Shown piece by piece: positions 27,565-36,738 of a stretch of DNA of 54,867 nucleotides. Made by a program: the position numbers and the translations under genes. The DNA comes from Bacteroidota bacterium (lineage in GTDB: Bacteria; Bacteroidota; Bacteroidia; B-17B0; Aurantibacillaceae), in the NCBI GenBank assembly GCA_947450025.1, contig CANFTW010000001.1, positions 308,672 to 363,538 of the forward strand, written 5' to 3'. The notes below the pieces were generated by a model. The model was not told the origin of the DNA and searched no databases. It saw only the letters and a program-made list of their open reading frames with translations. The first letter of the stretch is position 1, and every line of letters begins with the position of its first letter.

Positions 27565-28971
27565 TTATTTTACTAAACTTCCGGTTGCTTTTAAATAATC
27601 AATTTTATAAACTAACATATCATAAACAGCATTGAAATAATTTGTTTCTGATTCTTTTAAAGATGATTGAGCATTAATAACTTCTAGATTAGAACCAACA
27701 CCTTGCTCGTATTTTTTTTGGGCTACCGTATAAATATTTTTTGCCAAATCCAAGTTGCGATTTTGAACTTGTAATGATGAAACTGCATTATTATAATTTA
27801 CAACAGCAGATGCTCCTTCTAATTCAATAGCTAATTGTAAGTTTTTTAAATTATTCTCTCCTTTTTTAAAATCCAATTTAGCTTGTTGAATTTTATAATG
27901 ACGTTGTAATCCATCAAATACATTTAACGAAAGTGTTGCACCAATTAAACGAGTTTGAAAATATTTATTGATATAGCCTACATATTTCAAATCATTTCCA
28001 AATCCATTAGCAGCAATATTACCATATGCTACAAGTGTTGGCAAATAGCCATACTTTAATCGCTTAACATTAATATTATTTAATTGCTGTTGAGATTCTA
28101 ATAATTGATACTCACTTCTTTTAGCAACATCAATCTTAGAAACACTAATTTCAGTATTATCAGAAATACTTAAAGAGTCAGTTAAAACCAAATTATCATT
28201 TCCTGCATAACCCATTTGAAATTTCAAAACATTTTCACTTAGGCTAATTAATCGAACTATTTTTTGTTTCTCAGTAGTTAAATTATTAAACGCAACTTCT
28301 AATCGATCCACATCAATTTGCTCTACAAAACCTTCTTTATTAAATGCTCTAGTGTCATTTAATAATTTTTCAAGTTTTGTAATATTGGCGTCTAATAGTT
28401 TTATTCTTTCTTTATTGACCAAAACACTATAGTAAGCCTTAGAAACTTGACTAACTAATTCTGTTTTACCTCGCATTACATTAATATTCATTAATGAGAT
28501 GTATTCTTTTGTTGCTTTTAATCCAATTAAATAATCGGCACTAAAAACTAATAAAGAAGCAGATGCTCCAGACTGAGTTTGAAATGTTGTTCCGAACTTA
28601 ACGGCTGCAAAAGATCCATCTGGTCCTCCAAAAAACTGACCAGGTACAACTGATGAAGGTATCTCCAAAAAGTTTTTCATATCAACATTAGCTGTAATTT
28701 GAGGCATTGCCATACCTAAAACTTCTTTACGCTTATATTTAGCCATTAACACCTCATTCTGAGCATTTAAGTAGTTGGGACTATTTTTATATGCATACTC
28801 GATAGATTGTTGTAAGCTAAACGAATTAGGATTTGTTTCCTGAGCCTTTGGTTGGCTTTGTGCCTTTTTTTGAAATACAATCACTGATAGGGCTAGAAGT
28901 AATGTGTACATTTTTAGATTCATCATAGATGGTTTTTTATTATTCTGGTTCATGTATATTTTTATATTCAT
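27565..28971 (-). CDS. TolC family outer-membrane efflux channel
   Basis: The longest frame is 468 residues from 28971, but that start overlaps tetR by 32 nt and puts 15 or 16 charged residues before the signal peptide. A start at 28926 or 28923 (MMNLKMYTLLLALSVIVF) gives a normal signal sequence and is preferred. The body has the repeated helical hairpin pattern of TolC (for example LQQSIEYAYKNSPNYLNAQN and KKYEQGVGSNLEVINAQSSL). The LxxGVGSNLEVINAQ phrase is a family hallmark. It forms the outer-membrane exit duct for the adjacent adaptor and pump. Confidence 0.9.
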   Translation of the reverse strand: MNIKIYMNQNNKKPSMMNLKMYTLLLALSVIVFQKKAQSQPKAQETNPNSFSLQQSIEYAYKNSPNYLNAQNEVLMAKYKRKEVLGMAMPQITANVDMKNFLEIPSSVVPGQFFGGPDGSFAAVKFGTTFQTQSGASASLLVFSADYLIGLKATKEYISLMNINVMRGKTELVSQVSKAYYSVLVNKERIKLLDANITKLEKLLNDTRAFNKEGFVEQIDVDRLEVAFNNLTTEKQKIVRLISLSENVLKFQMGYAGNDNLVLTDSLSISDNTEISVSKIDVAKRSEYQLLESQQQLNNINVKRLKYGYLPTLVAYGNIAANGFGNDLKYVGYINKYFQTRLIGATLSLNVFDGLQRHYKIQQAKLDFKKGENNLKNLQLAIELEGASAVVNYNNAVSSLQVQNRNLDLAKNIYTVAQKKYEQGVGSNLEVINAQSSLKESETNYFNAVYDMLVYKIDYLKATGSLVK

Positions 28972-29554
28972 TAATTAGTCGATGACCTTTAAGTGTGCAG
29001 ATACCGTAAACAAACATATCGAGTAAAAGTTGATGCGATTGCGTGAAACTAATTTTCTCATACGAAAAATAATTTCCAAACATCAACATATCCATTTGAG
29101 ACATTCTATATCTTGCTACAAATTCATCATCAATATCGGCTTGATAATATCCTTCTTCTTTACCTTTTTTGATATTTCTCAGGATATCTTTATAAGCACA
29201 TTCTTCTTTAAACTTTTGAATTTGTTTAAAGGCATTAGGATGAAACTTTTGTAAATCTTCAAAAAACACAGGATTAATATGTTGCATCATTTGTTTTAAA
29301 TTATTTGAGATTAAAATAATTTCATGAATAGGATCCATGGATTGAACTAAAACCTCTTGAAATATTTTTTCCTGCTTCAACATTTCAACTTCACAAAGCT
29401 GATTAATTAAATCGTCTTTTTCTTTATAAAATTGATAAATTGTTTTTTTAGACATGCCAAGTTCTTTAGCGATATCATCCATCGTGACACGCTTAATCCC
29501 ATATTTAAAAAAAAGTTCTAGGGACGATTTTAATATTTTTTCTTGGGGTTCCAT
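28940..29554 (-). CDS. TetR/AcrR family transcriptional regulator of the efflux operon
   Basis: 204 residues. The N-terminal helix-turn-helix is canonical: ILKSSLELFFKYGIKRVTMD, then IAKELGMSKKTIYQFYKEKD. The C-terminal ligand domain is variable. It is the first gene of the leftward efflux operon and its end reaches the start of the TolC-like gene, so it most likely represses its own operon and responds to a pump substrate. A promoter with good consensus lies directly upstream. Confidence 0.9.
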   Translation of the reverse strand: MEPQEKILKSSLELFFKYGIKRVTMDDIAKELGMSKKTIYQFYKEKDDLINQLCEVEMLKQEKIFQEVLVQSMDPIHEIILISNNLKQMMQHINPVFFEDLQKFHPNAFKQIQKFKEECAYKDILRNIKKGKEEGYYQADIDDEFVARYRMSQMDMLMFGNYFSYEKISFTQSHQLLLDMFVYGICTLKGHRLINEYKNIHEPE

Positions 29555-29570
29555 TTTTATAAATTCTGCA

Positions 29571-29601
29571 CAAAACTAAAGAAACTATTTTTGTTCTGCA
29601 A
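29571..29601 (-). promoter_or_regulatory. Promoter of the tetR-efflux operon
   Basis: On the minus strand TTG (29601-29599) is followed after 20 nt by TAGTTTTG (29578-29571), matching the Bacteroidota -33/-7 pattern. Direct repeats TTCTGCA at 29564-29570 and 29594-29600 flank the core and could be operator half sites, which is speculative. Confidence 0.65.
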
Positions 29602-29688
29602 GTTTCCAATGAAAATTATTTGAAAATTTATTCTAATTAATTTTAGTTTGACAATCATACATTCTGGATTTTTTTTGAAAATTAAAAA

Positions 29689-29719
29689 TTGGTCGAATCA
29701 AAAAAGTATTCTATCTTTG
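29689..29719 (+). promoter_or_regulatory. Promoter reading into a 21-codon ORF
   Basis: TTG (29689-29691), a 20-nt spacer and TATCTTTG (29712-29719) match the Bacteroidota promoter pattern. The ATG of a 21-codon ORF follows 7 nt later. Confidence 0.55.
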
Positions 29720-29726
29720 AATACTT

Positions 29727-29792
29727 ATGTTTAGGAAGCCATTATTTATAGCTGTGTGCATTCTTGCGTCTTTATTTAGCGCAAAATCTTAG
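29727..29792 (+). CDS. 21-residue signal-peptide-like ORF, possible gene remnant
   Basis: ATG 29727 to TAG 29790-29792 encodes 21 residues beginning MFRKPLFIAVCILASLFSA. This has the composition of a complete export signal (two basic residues, a hydrophobic core, small residues at the end) but no mature protein follows. A good promoter precedes it. It ends 2 nt before the stop of convergent rsgA. It could be a truncated exported-protein gene, a small membrane peptide, or chance. Too short for homology judgement. Confidence 0.35.
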   Translation: MFRKPLFIAVCILASLFSAKS

Positions 29793-29793
29793 A

Positions 29794-30729
29794 TTATCTA
29801 ATTTCCCATTCTTTCCAATCCATCTCCTCACCATTTAAAATGCCAAGGTAACTTTGGTAACGTTCCTGAGAAATATATGCTTCTTCAACTGCTTTTAATA
29901 TAGCGCAACCTGGTTCGTTTACATGAAGGCAATTATTAAATTTACAATCATTCATTCGTTCCATCATTTCAGGAAAATAATGTGCCACCTCTTCTTTTTT
30001 CATTTCAACTAAACCCAATTCTTTAATCCCTGGCGAATCAATAATATTTCCCCCAAATGATAAAGGAAATAATTCAGCAAACGTTGTCGTGTGCATTCCT
30101 TTTAAATGTGCAGAAGAAATGTCTCCCGTTTTTAAATCTAAATCTGTATCAATGGCATTTACTAAAGTACTCTTTCCTACTCCGCTATGACCTGAGATTA
30201 AAGTCGTTTTATCTTTCAATAGTGCTTTTATGAATTCAATATCATTGATATCAAATGATGAAACTGAATAACAATCGTAACCAATATCTGTATATAATTT
30301 CATCATGTCGTTTTGTAAAGCCATCATCTCTTCATCCAACACATCTTTTTTATTAAATATAATTTTAGCGGGAATACCATAGGCTTCTGCCGTTACCAAA
30401 AAACGATCAATAAATCCTAAAGAAGTTCGAGGAGCTACTAAAGTGGCTACTAAAATGGCTTGATCTAAATTACTAGCAATGATATGAGCCTGTTTAGATA
30501 AATTAATGGATTTTCGAATGATGTAATTTTTACGAGGATGAATTTTGGTGATTTGATTACTACCATCCTTATCTCGATCAATATCAACGATATCACCCAC
30601 CGCAACTGGGTTGGTTGTTTTACGATCATCTAATCGAATTTTACCTTTTAAACGGCATTCAATTACCTCACCCCTTTCTATACGAACGGCATACCAACTA
30701 CCAGTAGATTTTACAACTAATCCTGTCAT
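29794..30729 (-). CDS. rsgA: Ribosome small-subunit-dependent GTPase RsgA
   Basis: 311 residues. An OB-fold N-terminus is followed by a circularly permuted GTPase: G4 NKKD near residue 121 comes before G1 GHSGVGKSTLVNAI near residue 175 and G3 DSPG. The C-terminal zinc motif is CKFNNCLHVNEPGC. This order is diagnostic of RsgA (YjeQ), which checks late 30S subunit maturation. It is monocistronic and divergent from gldA. The start gives a normal OB-fold N-terminus (MTGLVVKSTGSWYAVRIE). Confidence 0.95.
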   Translation of the reverse strand: MTGLVVKSTGSWYAVRIERGEVIECRLKGKIRLDDRKTTNPVAVGDIVDIDRDKDGSNQITKIHPRKNYIIRKSINLSKQAHIIASNLDQAILVATLVAPRTSLGFIDRFLVTAEAYGIPAKIIFNKKDVLDEEMMALQNDMMKLYTDIGYDCYSVSSFDINDIEFIKALLKDKTTLISGHSGVGKSTLVNAIDTDLDLKTGDISSAHLKGMHTTTFAELFPLSFGGNIIDSPGIKELGLVEMKKEEVAHYFPEMMERMNDCKFNNCLHVNEPGCAILKAVEEAYISQERYQSYLGILNGEEMDWKEWEIR

Positions 30730-30755
30730 TGCCGTAAAGATAATGAATTAATAAA

Positions 30756-30864
30756 TAGAACACAGATAACACAGATTTACGATAATTAAAAAATGATTTT
30801 GTTTTATCAACCACTAATCTCTACAACTTATTAAATCATAACCATCAGTCCTATCAGCGTTCTA
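30756..30864. repeat. Imperfect inverted repeat between rsgA and gldA
   Basis: TAGAACACAGATAACACAGA (from 30756) and CATCAGTCCTATCAGCGTTC (from 30843) are the ends of two 22-nt arms that are reverse complements at about 16 of 22 positions, with 65 nt between them. The AACACAGATAACACAGATT phrase resembles a dispersed intergenic repeat seen in many Bacteroidota genomes. Identity as a family is from memory. Confidence 0.4.
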
Positions 30865-30885
30865 TCAAATCTAACAAAAAATCAG

Positions 30886-30893
30886 TATTTTTG
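30886..30893 (+). promoter_or_regulatory. Possible -7 box of the gldA operon
   Basis: TATTTTTG fits TAnnTTTG and lies 17 nt before the gldA start codon. No good TTG is found at the -33 position. Confidence 0.4.
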
Positions 30894-30910
30894 AATTAGA
30901 ATCTACGACT

Positions 30911-31816
30911 ATGTCAATTAAAGTAAATCATATCACCAAACTATACGGCACTCAAAAAGCATTAAACAATGTGTCTTTTGAAATAGGAACTAATGAAATT
31001 GTGGGCTTCTTAGGCCCTAATGGTGCTGGTAAAAGTACCATGATGAAAATCTTAACGTGTTATATTCCAGCCACTGAAGGAACAGCAACTGTTTGTGGCT
31101 TTGATACTAACACACAAAGTATTGACGTTCGAAAACAAATTGGGTATTTACCAGAGCACAATCCATTGTATTTGGATATGTACGTGAAAGAATTTTTAGA
31201 ATTTATTGGTGGCTTATATCAACTAAAAAACGCCAAGGATCGTGTGAAAGAAATGATTGATGCTACTGGGCTTCAAATAGAACAAAATAAAAAAATCGGA
31301 GCCTTATCTAAGGGGTATCGCCAACGTGTTGGTTTAGCCCAAGCCATGATTCATGATCCTAAGGTTTTAATTATGGACGAACCAACAACAGGTTTAGATC
31401 CAAATCAATTGGAGGAAATTCGTGGTTTAATTAAAAAATTAGGGAAACAGAAAACAGTGATGTTGAGTACGCATATTATGCAAGAAGTTGAGGCTGTTTG
31501 TGATAGAGTCATTATTATTAATAAAGGTGAGATTGTAGCAAACGATACCACACAAACATTACAGCAAAATACAACTAAACAAGTCATTACCGTAGAGTTT
31601 GATAAAGAAGTTTCTTTGAAAACTTTAAAATCAATTCAGGGAGTTGAAGAGGCAATTTTAATAGAAGGCAACACTTGGAAAATAATTTCGGATATAGAAA
31701 ATGATGTGCGTAAGGAATTATTTAATTATGCTGTTAAGCACAATTTAAGTGTGTTAACGATGAATAAGGAAGAGCAAAAATTAGAAGATGTATTTAAAGC
31801 ATTGACTAAAAAATAA
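30911..31816 (+). CDS. gldA: ABC transporter ATP-binding protein, GldA-like (gliding motility)
   Basis: 301 residues. It has Walker A GPNGAGKST near residue 37, ABC signature LSKGYRQRVG near residue 136, Walker B VLIMDEP, and a switch histidine in LSTHIMQEVEA. The phrase IGYLPEHNPLYLDMYVKEFL and the whole length resemble GldA of gliding Bacteroidota, which acts with GldF and GldG. Those two are not in this window, so a general ABC-2 type exporter ATPase remains possible. The stop codon and the ATG of the next gene are adjacent (TAAATG), so the operon continues downstream. Confidence 0.75.
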   Translation: MSIKVNHITKLYGTQKALNNVSFEIGTNEIVGFLGPNGAGKSTMMKILTCYIPATEGTATVCGFDTNTQSIDVRKQIGYLPEHNPLYLDMYVKEFLEFIGGLYQLKNAKDRVKEMIDATGLQIEQNKKIGALSKGYRQRVGLAQAMIHDPKVLIMDEPTTGLDPNQLEEIRGLIKKLGKQKTVMLSTHIMQEVEAVCDRVIIINKGEIVANDTTQTLQQNTTKQVITVEFDKEVSLKTLKSIQGVEEAILIEGNTWKIISDIENDVRKELFNYAVKHNLSVLTMNKEEQKLEDVFKALTKK

Positions 31817-33241
31817 ATGCAAAATCAAACTTATAAAATTTATTCGGCAGGTAATTTTATTACTTCTTCCCATTCCCTTGAAGTTAAAAACCCTTTTGAT
31901 CATTCGCTAGTTGCCAGAACTTATCTAGCCGATGAAGGTATTTTAGAAGAGGCTATCACAAAAACACTTTCTGTTAAAGAGGAATTACAAAAATTATCGG
32001 CACAAAAAAAACACGACATCTTAAAACAAATTTCAGAAGAAATTTATAAGAATAGAAATGCCTTAGCTGAGATTTTAAGTTTAGAAAGTGCTAAACCTAT
32101 CAAATATGCTTTGGCAGAAATTGAACGTTCGGCATACACATTTCTAATAGCCGCTGCAGAAAGTAAACTTATTCCGACTGAGCATATAGAGTTAGAAAGA
32201 ATTCACCATACCGATCAAAGAGAAGGCACGGTGAATTATTTCCCAATAGGATTAATTGCAGGTATTGCACCGTATAATTTTCCACTAAATTTAGCGGTTC
32301 ATAAAATTGCACCGGCCATTGCGAGTGGCTGCCCTATTATTTTAAAACCAGCAAGCAGAACACCATTATCATGTTTAGAATTAGCTAAAATTATTGATAA
32401 AACAGAATTACCAAAAGGGGCCGTTTCTATTTTACCAATGGATAGAGAAACTGGTAATTTATTGGTAACCGATGATCGTTTTAAATTATTAAGTTTCACA
32501 GGTTCACCAGATATTGGTTGGAAAATGAAAGCACAATGCGGCAAGAAAAAAGTAGTTTTAGAATTAGGTGGAAATGCAGCGACAATTATTACCAAAACGG
32601 CTGATCTAAAAGATGCCTTACCCAAATCATTAATGGGAGCCTTTGCTTATAGTGGTCAAATATGCATCCATGCTCAACGTTTTATTGTTCATTCAACAAT
32701 ATATGAAATAGTTGTAAATGAATTAACGTCATTAGCTCGCGAATTAAAATCAGGAAATCCATTAGATGCATCTACCGATGTATCAAACATGATTGACGAA
32801 GCTAATACTATACGTGTTGAGAATTGGATTAATGAAGCCATACAACAAGGTGCTCAATTAATGTGTGGAGGAAAAAGAACTGGTAGTTTTATTGAACCAA
32901 CAATTCTCACGAATTGTAATCATACTATGAAAGTATATGCCGAAGAAGTATTTGGACCAGTCATTTGCATTAACTCTTATGAAACCATTGAAGATGCTAT
33001 ACAACAAGCTAACCAAACCAAATTTGGTTTACAATGTGGAGTCTTTACAAACAATCAAGAGGAGTTAGACCAATGCTTTAAACAAATAGAAGTTGGTGGT
33101 GTTATTCATAACCACGTCCCTACTCTTCGCTACGATCAAATGCCTTACGGTGGCGTAAAAGATAGCGGACTTGGTAGAGAAGGTGTAAAATACGCCATGC
33201 TTGACATGTTAGAACCCAAAATATTAGTAAAGTCAATTTAA
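31817..33241 (+). CDS. NAD(P)-dependent aldehyde dehydrogenase
   Basis: 474 residues. The general base is in LELGGNAATII (residues about 250-260) and the catalytic cysteine is in YSGQICIHAQRFIVH. The cofactor region IAPYNFPLNLAVHKIAPAIA and the late EEVFGPVICI motif are both normal for the family. It oxidises an aldehyde to the acid in the cytoplasm. Substrate class cannot be assigned, though lactaldehyde-like or succinate-semialdehyde-like groups are nearest in style. It starts directly at the gldA stop and is followed after 25 nt by an aldo/keto reductase. Confidence 0.88.
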   Translation: MQNQTYKIYSAGNFITSSHSLEVKNPFDHSLVARTYLADEGILEEAITKTLSVKEELQKLSAQKKHDILKQISEEIYKNRNALAEILSLESAKPIKYALAEIERSAYTFLIAAAESKLIPTEHIELERIHHTDQREGTVNYFPIGLIAGIAPYNFPLNLAVHKIAPAIASGCPIILKPASRTPLSCLELAKIIDKTELPKGAVSILPMDRETGNLLVTDDRFKLLSFTGSPDIGWKMKAQCGKKKVVLELGGNAATIITKTADLKDALPKSLMGAFAYSGQICIHAQRFIVHSTIYEIVVNELTSLARELKSGNPLDASTDVSNMIDEANTIRVENWINEAIQQGAQLMCGGKRTGSFIEPTILTNCNHTMKVYAEEVFGPVICINSYETIEDAIQQANQTKFGLQCGVFTNNQEELDQCFKQIEVGGVIHNHVPTLRYDQMPYGGVKDSGLGREGVKYAMLDMLEPKILVKSI

Positions 33242-33266
33242 ACAATATCGTCTTAAAAATTAAACC

Positions 33267-34253
33267 ATGGAATATAGAAGATTAGGAAAATCAGGATTAC
33301 AAGTAAGTGCATTATCATTTGGGTCTTGGATAACATTTGGGAAACAAATTGAAAACAGTACGGCTGATGAATTATTAAGTATTGCGTATGAAAATGGTGT
33401 AAACTTTTTTGATAACGCCGAAATTTATGCTGCTGGAAAATCAGAAGAAGTTATGGGTAAAATTTTGAAACAAAAAAATTGGGCTCGAAGTTCTTACTGT
33501 GTTTCAAGTAAAGTTTATTTTGGTTATGAAGATAAAAAACCAAATCAAATTGGCTTATCACGCAAGCATATTATTGAAGGTTGCAATGCGGCTTTAAAAC
33601 GTTTACAAGTTGAGTATATTGATTTATTCTTTTGTCATCGTCCTGATAAAAACACACCTATTGAAGAGACAGTGTGGGCCATGAATACCTTAATACAACA
33701 AGGTAAAATTTTATATTGGGGAACTAGCGAATGGGCTAACGACGAAATTATGGCAGCTTTTGTATTTGCAGAAAGAAACAGATTAATTGGGCCAACGATG
33801 GAACAACCTCAATACAATATGTTTGAAAGAACAAAATTAGAGAAAGACTATTTATTACTGTTTAGAGATTTTGGATTAGGAACAACAATCTGGAGTCCGC
33901 TAGCATCAGGATTATTATCGGGTAAATACAACAATGGAATTCCAGAGGATAACCGTTTACATATTGAAGGAATGGATTGGTTGAAAGAACGTACTTTAGG
34001 AGAAGAATCTAAAATTGAGAAAACTAAAAAACTAGCATCATTAGCAAATGAATTAGGAACATCAGTTGCTAAATTATCTATTGCTTGGACAATCAAAAAT
34101 CCAAACGTAAGTACTACCATTCTAGGCGCCTCTAAAAAAGAACAATTGGTTGAGAACTTAAAAGCCTTAGAGGTTGTTTCTTTAATAACACCTGAAGTCA
34201 CTGAAAAAATTGAATTGATATTAAACAATAAACCTGTTCAGGCTCAATTTTAA
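33267..34253 (+). CDS. Aldo/keto reductase (Kv-beta-like)
   Basis: 328 residues, TIM barrel. The catalytic tetrad is visible as D and Y in FFDNAEIYAAGKSEEVMG, K in SSKVYFG and H in LFFCHRPD. The N-terminus MEYRRLGKSGLQVSALSFGS is typical of the AKR6/voltage-gated potassium channel beta group, as is WGTSEW after the fourth strand. It is an NADPH-dependent carbonyl reductase. It lies 25 nt after the aldehyde dehydrogenase and 6 nt before the CoA-transferase, so these three enzymes are probably co-expressed. Confidence 0.9.
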   Translation: MEYRRLGKSGLQVSALSFGSWITFGKQIENSTADELLSIAYENGVNFFDNAEIYAAGKSEEVMGKILKQKNWARSSYCVSSKVYFGYEDKKPNQIGLSRKHIIEGCNAALKRLQVEYIDLFFCHRPDKNTPIEETVWAMNTLIQQGKILYWGTSEWANDEIMAAFVFAERNRLIGPTMEQPQYNMFERTKLEKDYLLLFRDFGLGTTIWSPLASGLLSGKYNNGIPEDNRLHIEGMDWLKERTLGEESKIEKTKKLASLANELGTSVAKLSIAWTIKNPNVSTTILGASKKEQLVENLKALEVVSLITPEVTEKIELILNNKPVQAQF

Positions 34254-34259
34254 TTTTTC

Positions 34260-35330
34260 ATGAATAAACCTTTTTCGGATTTAAAAGTTATTGAACTCGC
34301 TGGTGTACTAGCCGGACCATCCGCTGGTTTATTTTTTGCTGAATTAGGTGCGAGCGTGATTAAAATAGAAAATCCTAAAACAGGTGGCGATGTTACAAGA
34401 AGTTGGAAATTAATAACAGAAGATAAAAGTGATAAAGCTAGCGCCTATTTCTGGAGTGTAAATACTGGTAAAGAAATTTTGTTTTTAGATTTATCTATTG
34501 ACAAAGATTTACAATTGTTTTATAAATTAATTAAAACGGCCGATATATTAATTACTAATTACAAATTAGGAGATGATCTAAAATTAAAAGTAGATTACAA
34601 TACATTAAAACGTATAAACCCAACTCTAATTTACGCATCTATCAATGGTTTTGGAAGCAATAATCCTCGTACTGCTTATGATTTAATATTACAAGCTGAA
34701 AGCGGATTTATGTTTATGAATGGAGAAAAAGATGCTGCTCCTTTAAAAATGCCAGTAGCCTTGATTGATATTTTAGCTGGGCATCAGATCAAAGAAGCTA
34801 TTTTAATAGCGCTTCTAAAAAAATATAAAACAAATCGAGGTTCACATATTACCGTTTCTTTATTTGAAACAGCAATTGCTTCATTGGCAAATCAAGCTAC
34901 TAATTGGTTAATTGCACATCATTTACCTTCAGCTCAAGGATCATTGCATCCCAACATCGCTCCATACGGAGAAATCTTTACAACTAAAGATCATCACCAA
35001 ATTACATTTGCTATTGGTAGTGATAAACAATTTAAGCACTTGTGCGAAATATTGAATCTTGATTTATTTTCACATCCTGAATTCGAAAGTAATCAGTTAA
35101 GAGTGACAAACAGAATAGAATTATTTTCAAAATTAAAATATTGCATTCAATTATTAGATTTTGATGCTTTATTTAATGAATGTATCAAACACGATGTCCC
35201 AATTGGCAAAATTCGAAATTTAAAAGAAGTATTTGAATTGCCTGAAGCACAAGCATTATTGAATCAATTTAAACATCTGGATACTACGAAAACCATTATC
35301 AAATCTATTTCCTTTAAATTTGAAGCATAA
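34260..35330 (+). CDS. Class III (CaiB/BaiF) CoA-transferase
   Basis: 356 residues, somewhat shorter than the usual 380-400. The N-terminus LKVIELAGVLAGPSAGLFFAELGASVIKIENP is the family signature (shown here split by the family pattern V-E-L, GP, GA-V-K-E). The active-site aspartate of this family is normally in a D-x-x-x-Q segment, which fits YDLILQAESG. It transfers CoA between carboxylates. It is the last gene of the gldA-ALDH-AKR run and ends in a strong hairpin. No specific substrate is apparent. Confidence 0.85.
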   Translation: MNKPFSDLKVIELAGVLAGPSAGLFFAELGASVIKIENPKTGGDVTRSWKLITEDKSDKASAYFWSVNTGKEILFLDLSIDKDLQLFYKLIKTADILITNYKLGDDLKLKVDYNTLKRINPTLIYASINGFGSNNPRTAYDLILQAESGFMFMNGEKDAAPLKMPVALIDILAGHQIKEAILIALLKKYKTNRGSHITVSLFETAIASLANQATNWLIAHHLPSAQGSLHPNIAPYGEIFTTKDHHQITFAIGSDKQFKHLCEILNLDLFSHPEFESNQLRVTNRIELFSKLKYCIQLLDFDALFNECIKHDVPIGKIRNLKEVFELPEAQALLNQFKHLDTTKTIIKSISFKFEA

Positions 35331-35362
35331 AAAATGGGTCAATGTAACATTGACCCATTTTT
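35330..35362. terminator. Bidirectional terminator between convergent genes
   Basis: AAAAATGGGTCAATG and CATTGACCCATTTTT form a perfect 15-bp stem with a TAA loop. A T-run follows in both directions, so it serves the CoA-transferase gene and the convergent lipoprotein gene. Confidence 0.9.
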
Positions 35363-35375
35363 TATAATCCATGAA

Positions 35376-35957
35376 CTAGTAGGTATATGACAAAGTTAAT
35401 TCGAACGTTAAAGAACCATTATCAACCACTAAAGTTGTTGGAAAATGATTTGTTGCGTTGTAAATAGAAAAATTAACATTACCCATCGAGTCATCAGTAT
35501 CAATTGGAGGTGTATCTTGATCAAATAATTCAATATTCAATTGGGTTAATAAATCCATCACATCATACGCTGAAACACCAGGAAGGATTGTTACTGAACC
35601 AGCTGATATATTATTAACAGAACCAGTGGTGATTAAAGTATTAGTACCTTGTTTGACCACTGCATATAAATCAGGATTCGTGTTTGTAATTGGATCCCAA
35701 GTACTAGTTCCATCCAAACCAGGAAACTTAGTTACTTTAATTGCCGAAATAGTTACTTTAACTGGCGTACGTTGTGTGCCACAATCCGTTCCTGAATAAC
35801 CTGTTGGACAACTACAAGAACCATTAACACAAGTTCCTCCATTTAAACAAACCGTATTTGCGCATGGATCTGCAGGAGTTTCTGATTTTTTCTTTTTACA
35901 TCCATTTGATATTAATAAAGAAAAAGATGCCAAAGCAATAAATAAAATTTTTTTCAT
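35376..35957 (-). CDS. Lipoprotein with an EGF-like domain
   Basis: 193 residues. The lipoprotein signal has its cysteine at residue 20 (LLISNGCKKK). Residues about 32-59 form an EGF-like module with six cysteines (CANTVCLNGGTC, then CSCPTGYSGTDC). The rest is beta-rich and resembles a C2-like or immunoglobulin-like module, with acidic clusters (FDQDTPPIDTDD) that could bind calcium. It is likely exposed at the cell surface or in the periplasm. I know of no assigned function. It is monocistronic. Confidence 0.8.
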   Translation of the reverse strand: MKKILFIALASFSLLISNGCKKKKSETPADPCANTVCLNGGTCVNGSCSCPTGYSGTDCGTQRTPVKVTISAIKVTKFPGLDGTSTWDPITNTNPDLYAVVKQGTNTLITTGSVNNISAGSVTILPGVSAYDVMDLLTQLNIELFDQDTPPIDTDDSMGNVNFSIYNATNHFPTTLVVDNGSLTFELTLSYTY

Positions 35958-36092
35958 GTTTTTAGATTTTAGTTTAATCTAAACTAATTTGAGAGACTTC
36001 AAAAAACAAAAAAAATCGACAAACACGATAAACCACCCCATAGATAGTAATTTATTAAGTTTTATTTGTAAACTTGCGAAACGAAAAATTGT

Positions 36093-36734
36093 ATGACTAA
36101 AGTTTTATATACTCTGCTCTGCATGATAGTATTATCACTGACTACTAACGCGCAAAACAAAGACACCATTTTATTAATGAATGGTAATTTCGTGGTTGAA
36201 AAAGTGATAGACACTTTAATTGGAGCTGTTACCATTATTAATCCAGCTAATGTTCAAGAAAAACTTCATTACGAATACGACGAAATATACTGCGTAAAAT
36301 ATGCTACAGGACTTACTGATTATTATTACAGCCAAGATACCTTGAGAGGAAATTACTTTACAAGAGAAGAAATGCAATATTATATATATGGTGAGCGTGA
36401 TGCTAGAAAAGGATTTAAAGCCAGAGGTGCTCTAATAGGTGCTGGATTGATTGGCCTATCAAGTGGTGGCCTTGGTTTGTTTTTCGCTCCAATATTTCCA
36501 TATGGATATATGGCCTTAACGGGCGTTCCAAAAGTTCGCATAAAACATAGCACAATCAGTAATCCAAATTATATTGAACAAGACGCCTATATATTAGGTT
36601 ATGAAAGGGTATCTCGCTCTAAAAGAAGAATTCAAGCCTTAATTGGTGGCACAATTGGATTGGCTGCTGGATATGGATTGTATTTTGGATTGTTAAAAGA
36701 TAAACTACCAAGTTCATTTAAATTAAGATTTTAA
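36093..36734 (+). CDS. Exported protein of unknown function with glycine-rich membrane segments
   Basis: 213 residues. A signal peptide ends near residue 20 (LSLTTNAQ). A soluble beta-rich part (residues 22-110) has [18 protein letters not shown] and then [18 protein letters not shown]. Two hydrophobic glycine-rich stretches follow near residues 113-140 and 185-205. It resembles Bacteroidota periplasmic proteins that report a 'no known domain' result. It begins divergently from the EGF lipoprotein and ends 4 nt before purT, so the two are likely co-transcribed. Confidence 0.7.
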   Translation: MTKVLYTLLCMIVLSLTTNAQNKDTILLMNGNFVVEKVIDTLIGAVTIINPANVQEKLHYEYDEIYCVKYATGLTDYYYSQDTLRGNYFTREEMQYYIYGERDARKGFKARGALIGAGLIGLSSGGLGLFFAPIFPYGYMALTGVPKVRIKHSTISNPNYIEQDAYILGYERVSRSKRRIQALIGGTIGLAAGYGLYFGLLKDKLPSSFKLRF

Positions 36735-36738
36735 AACC

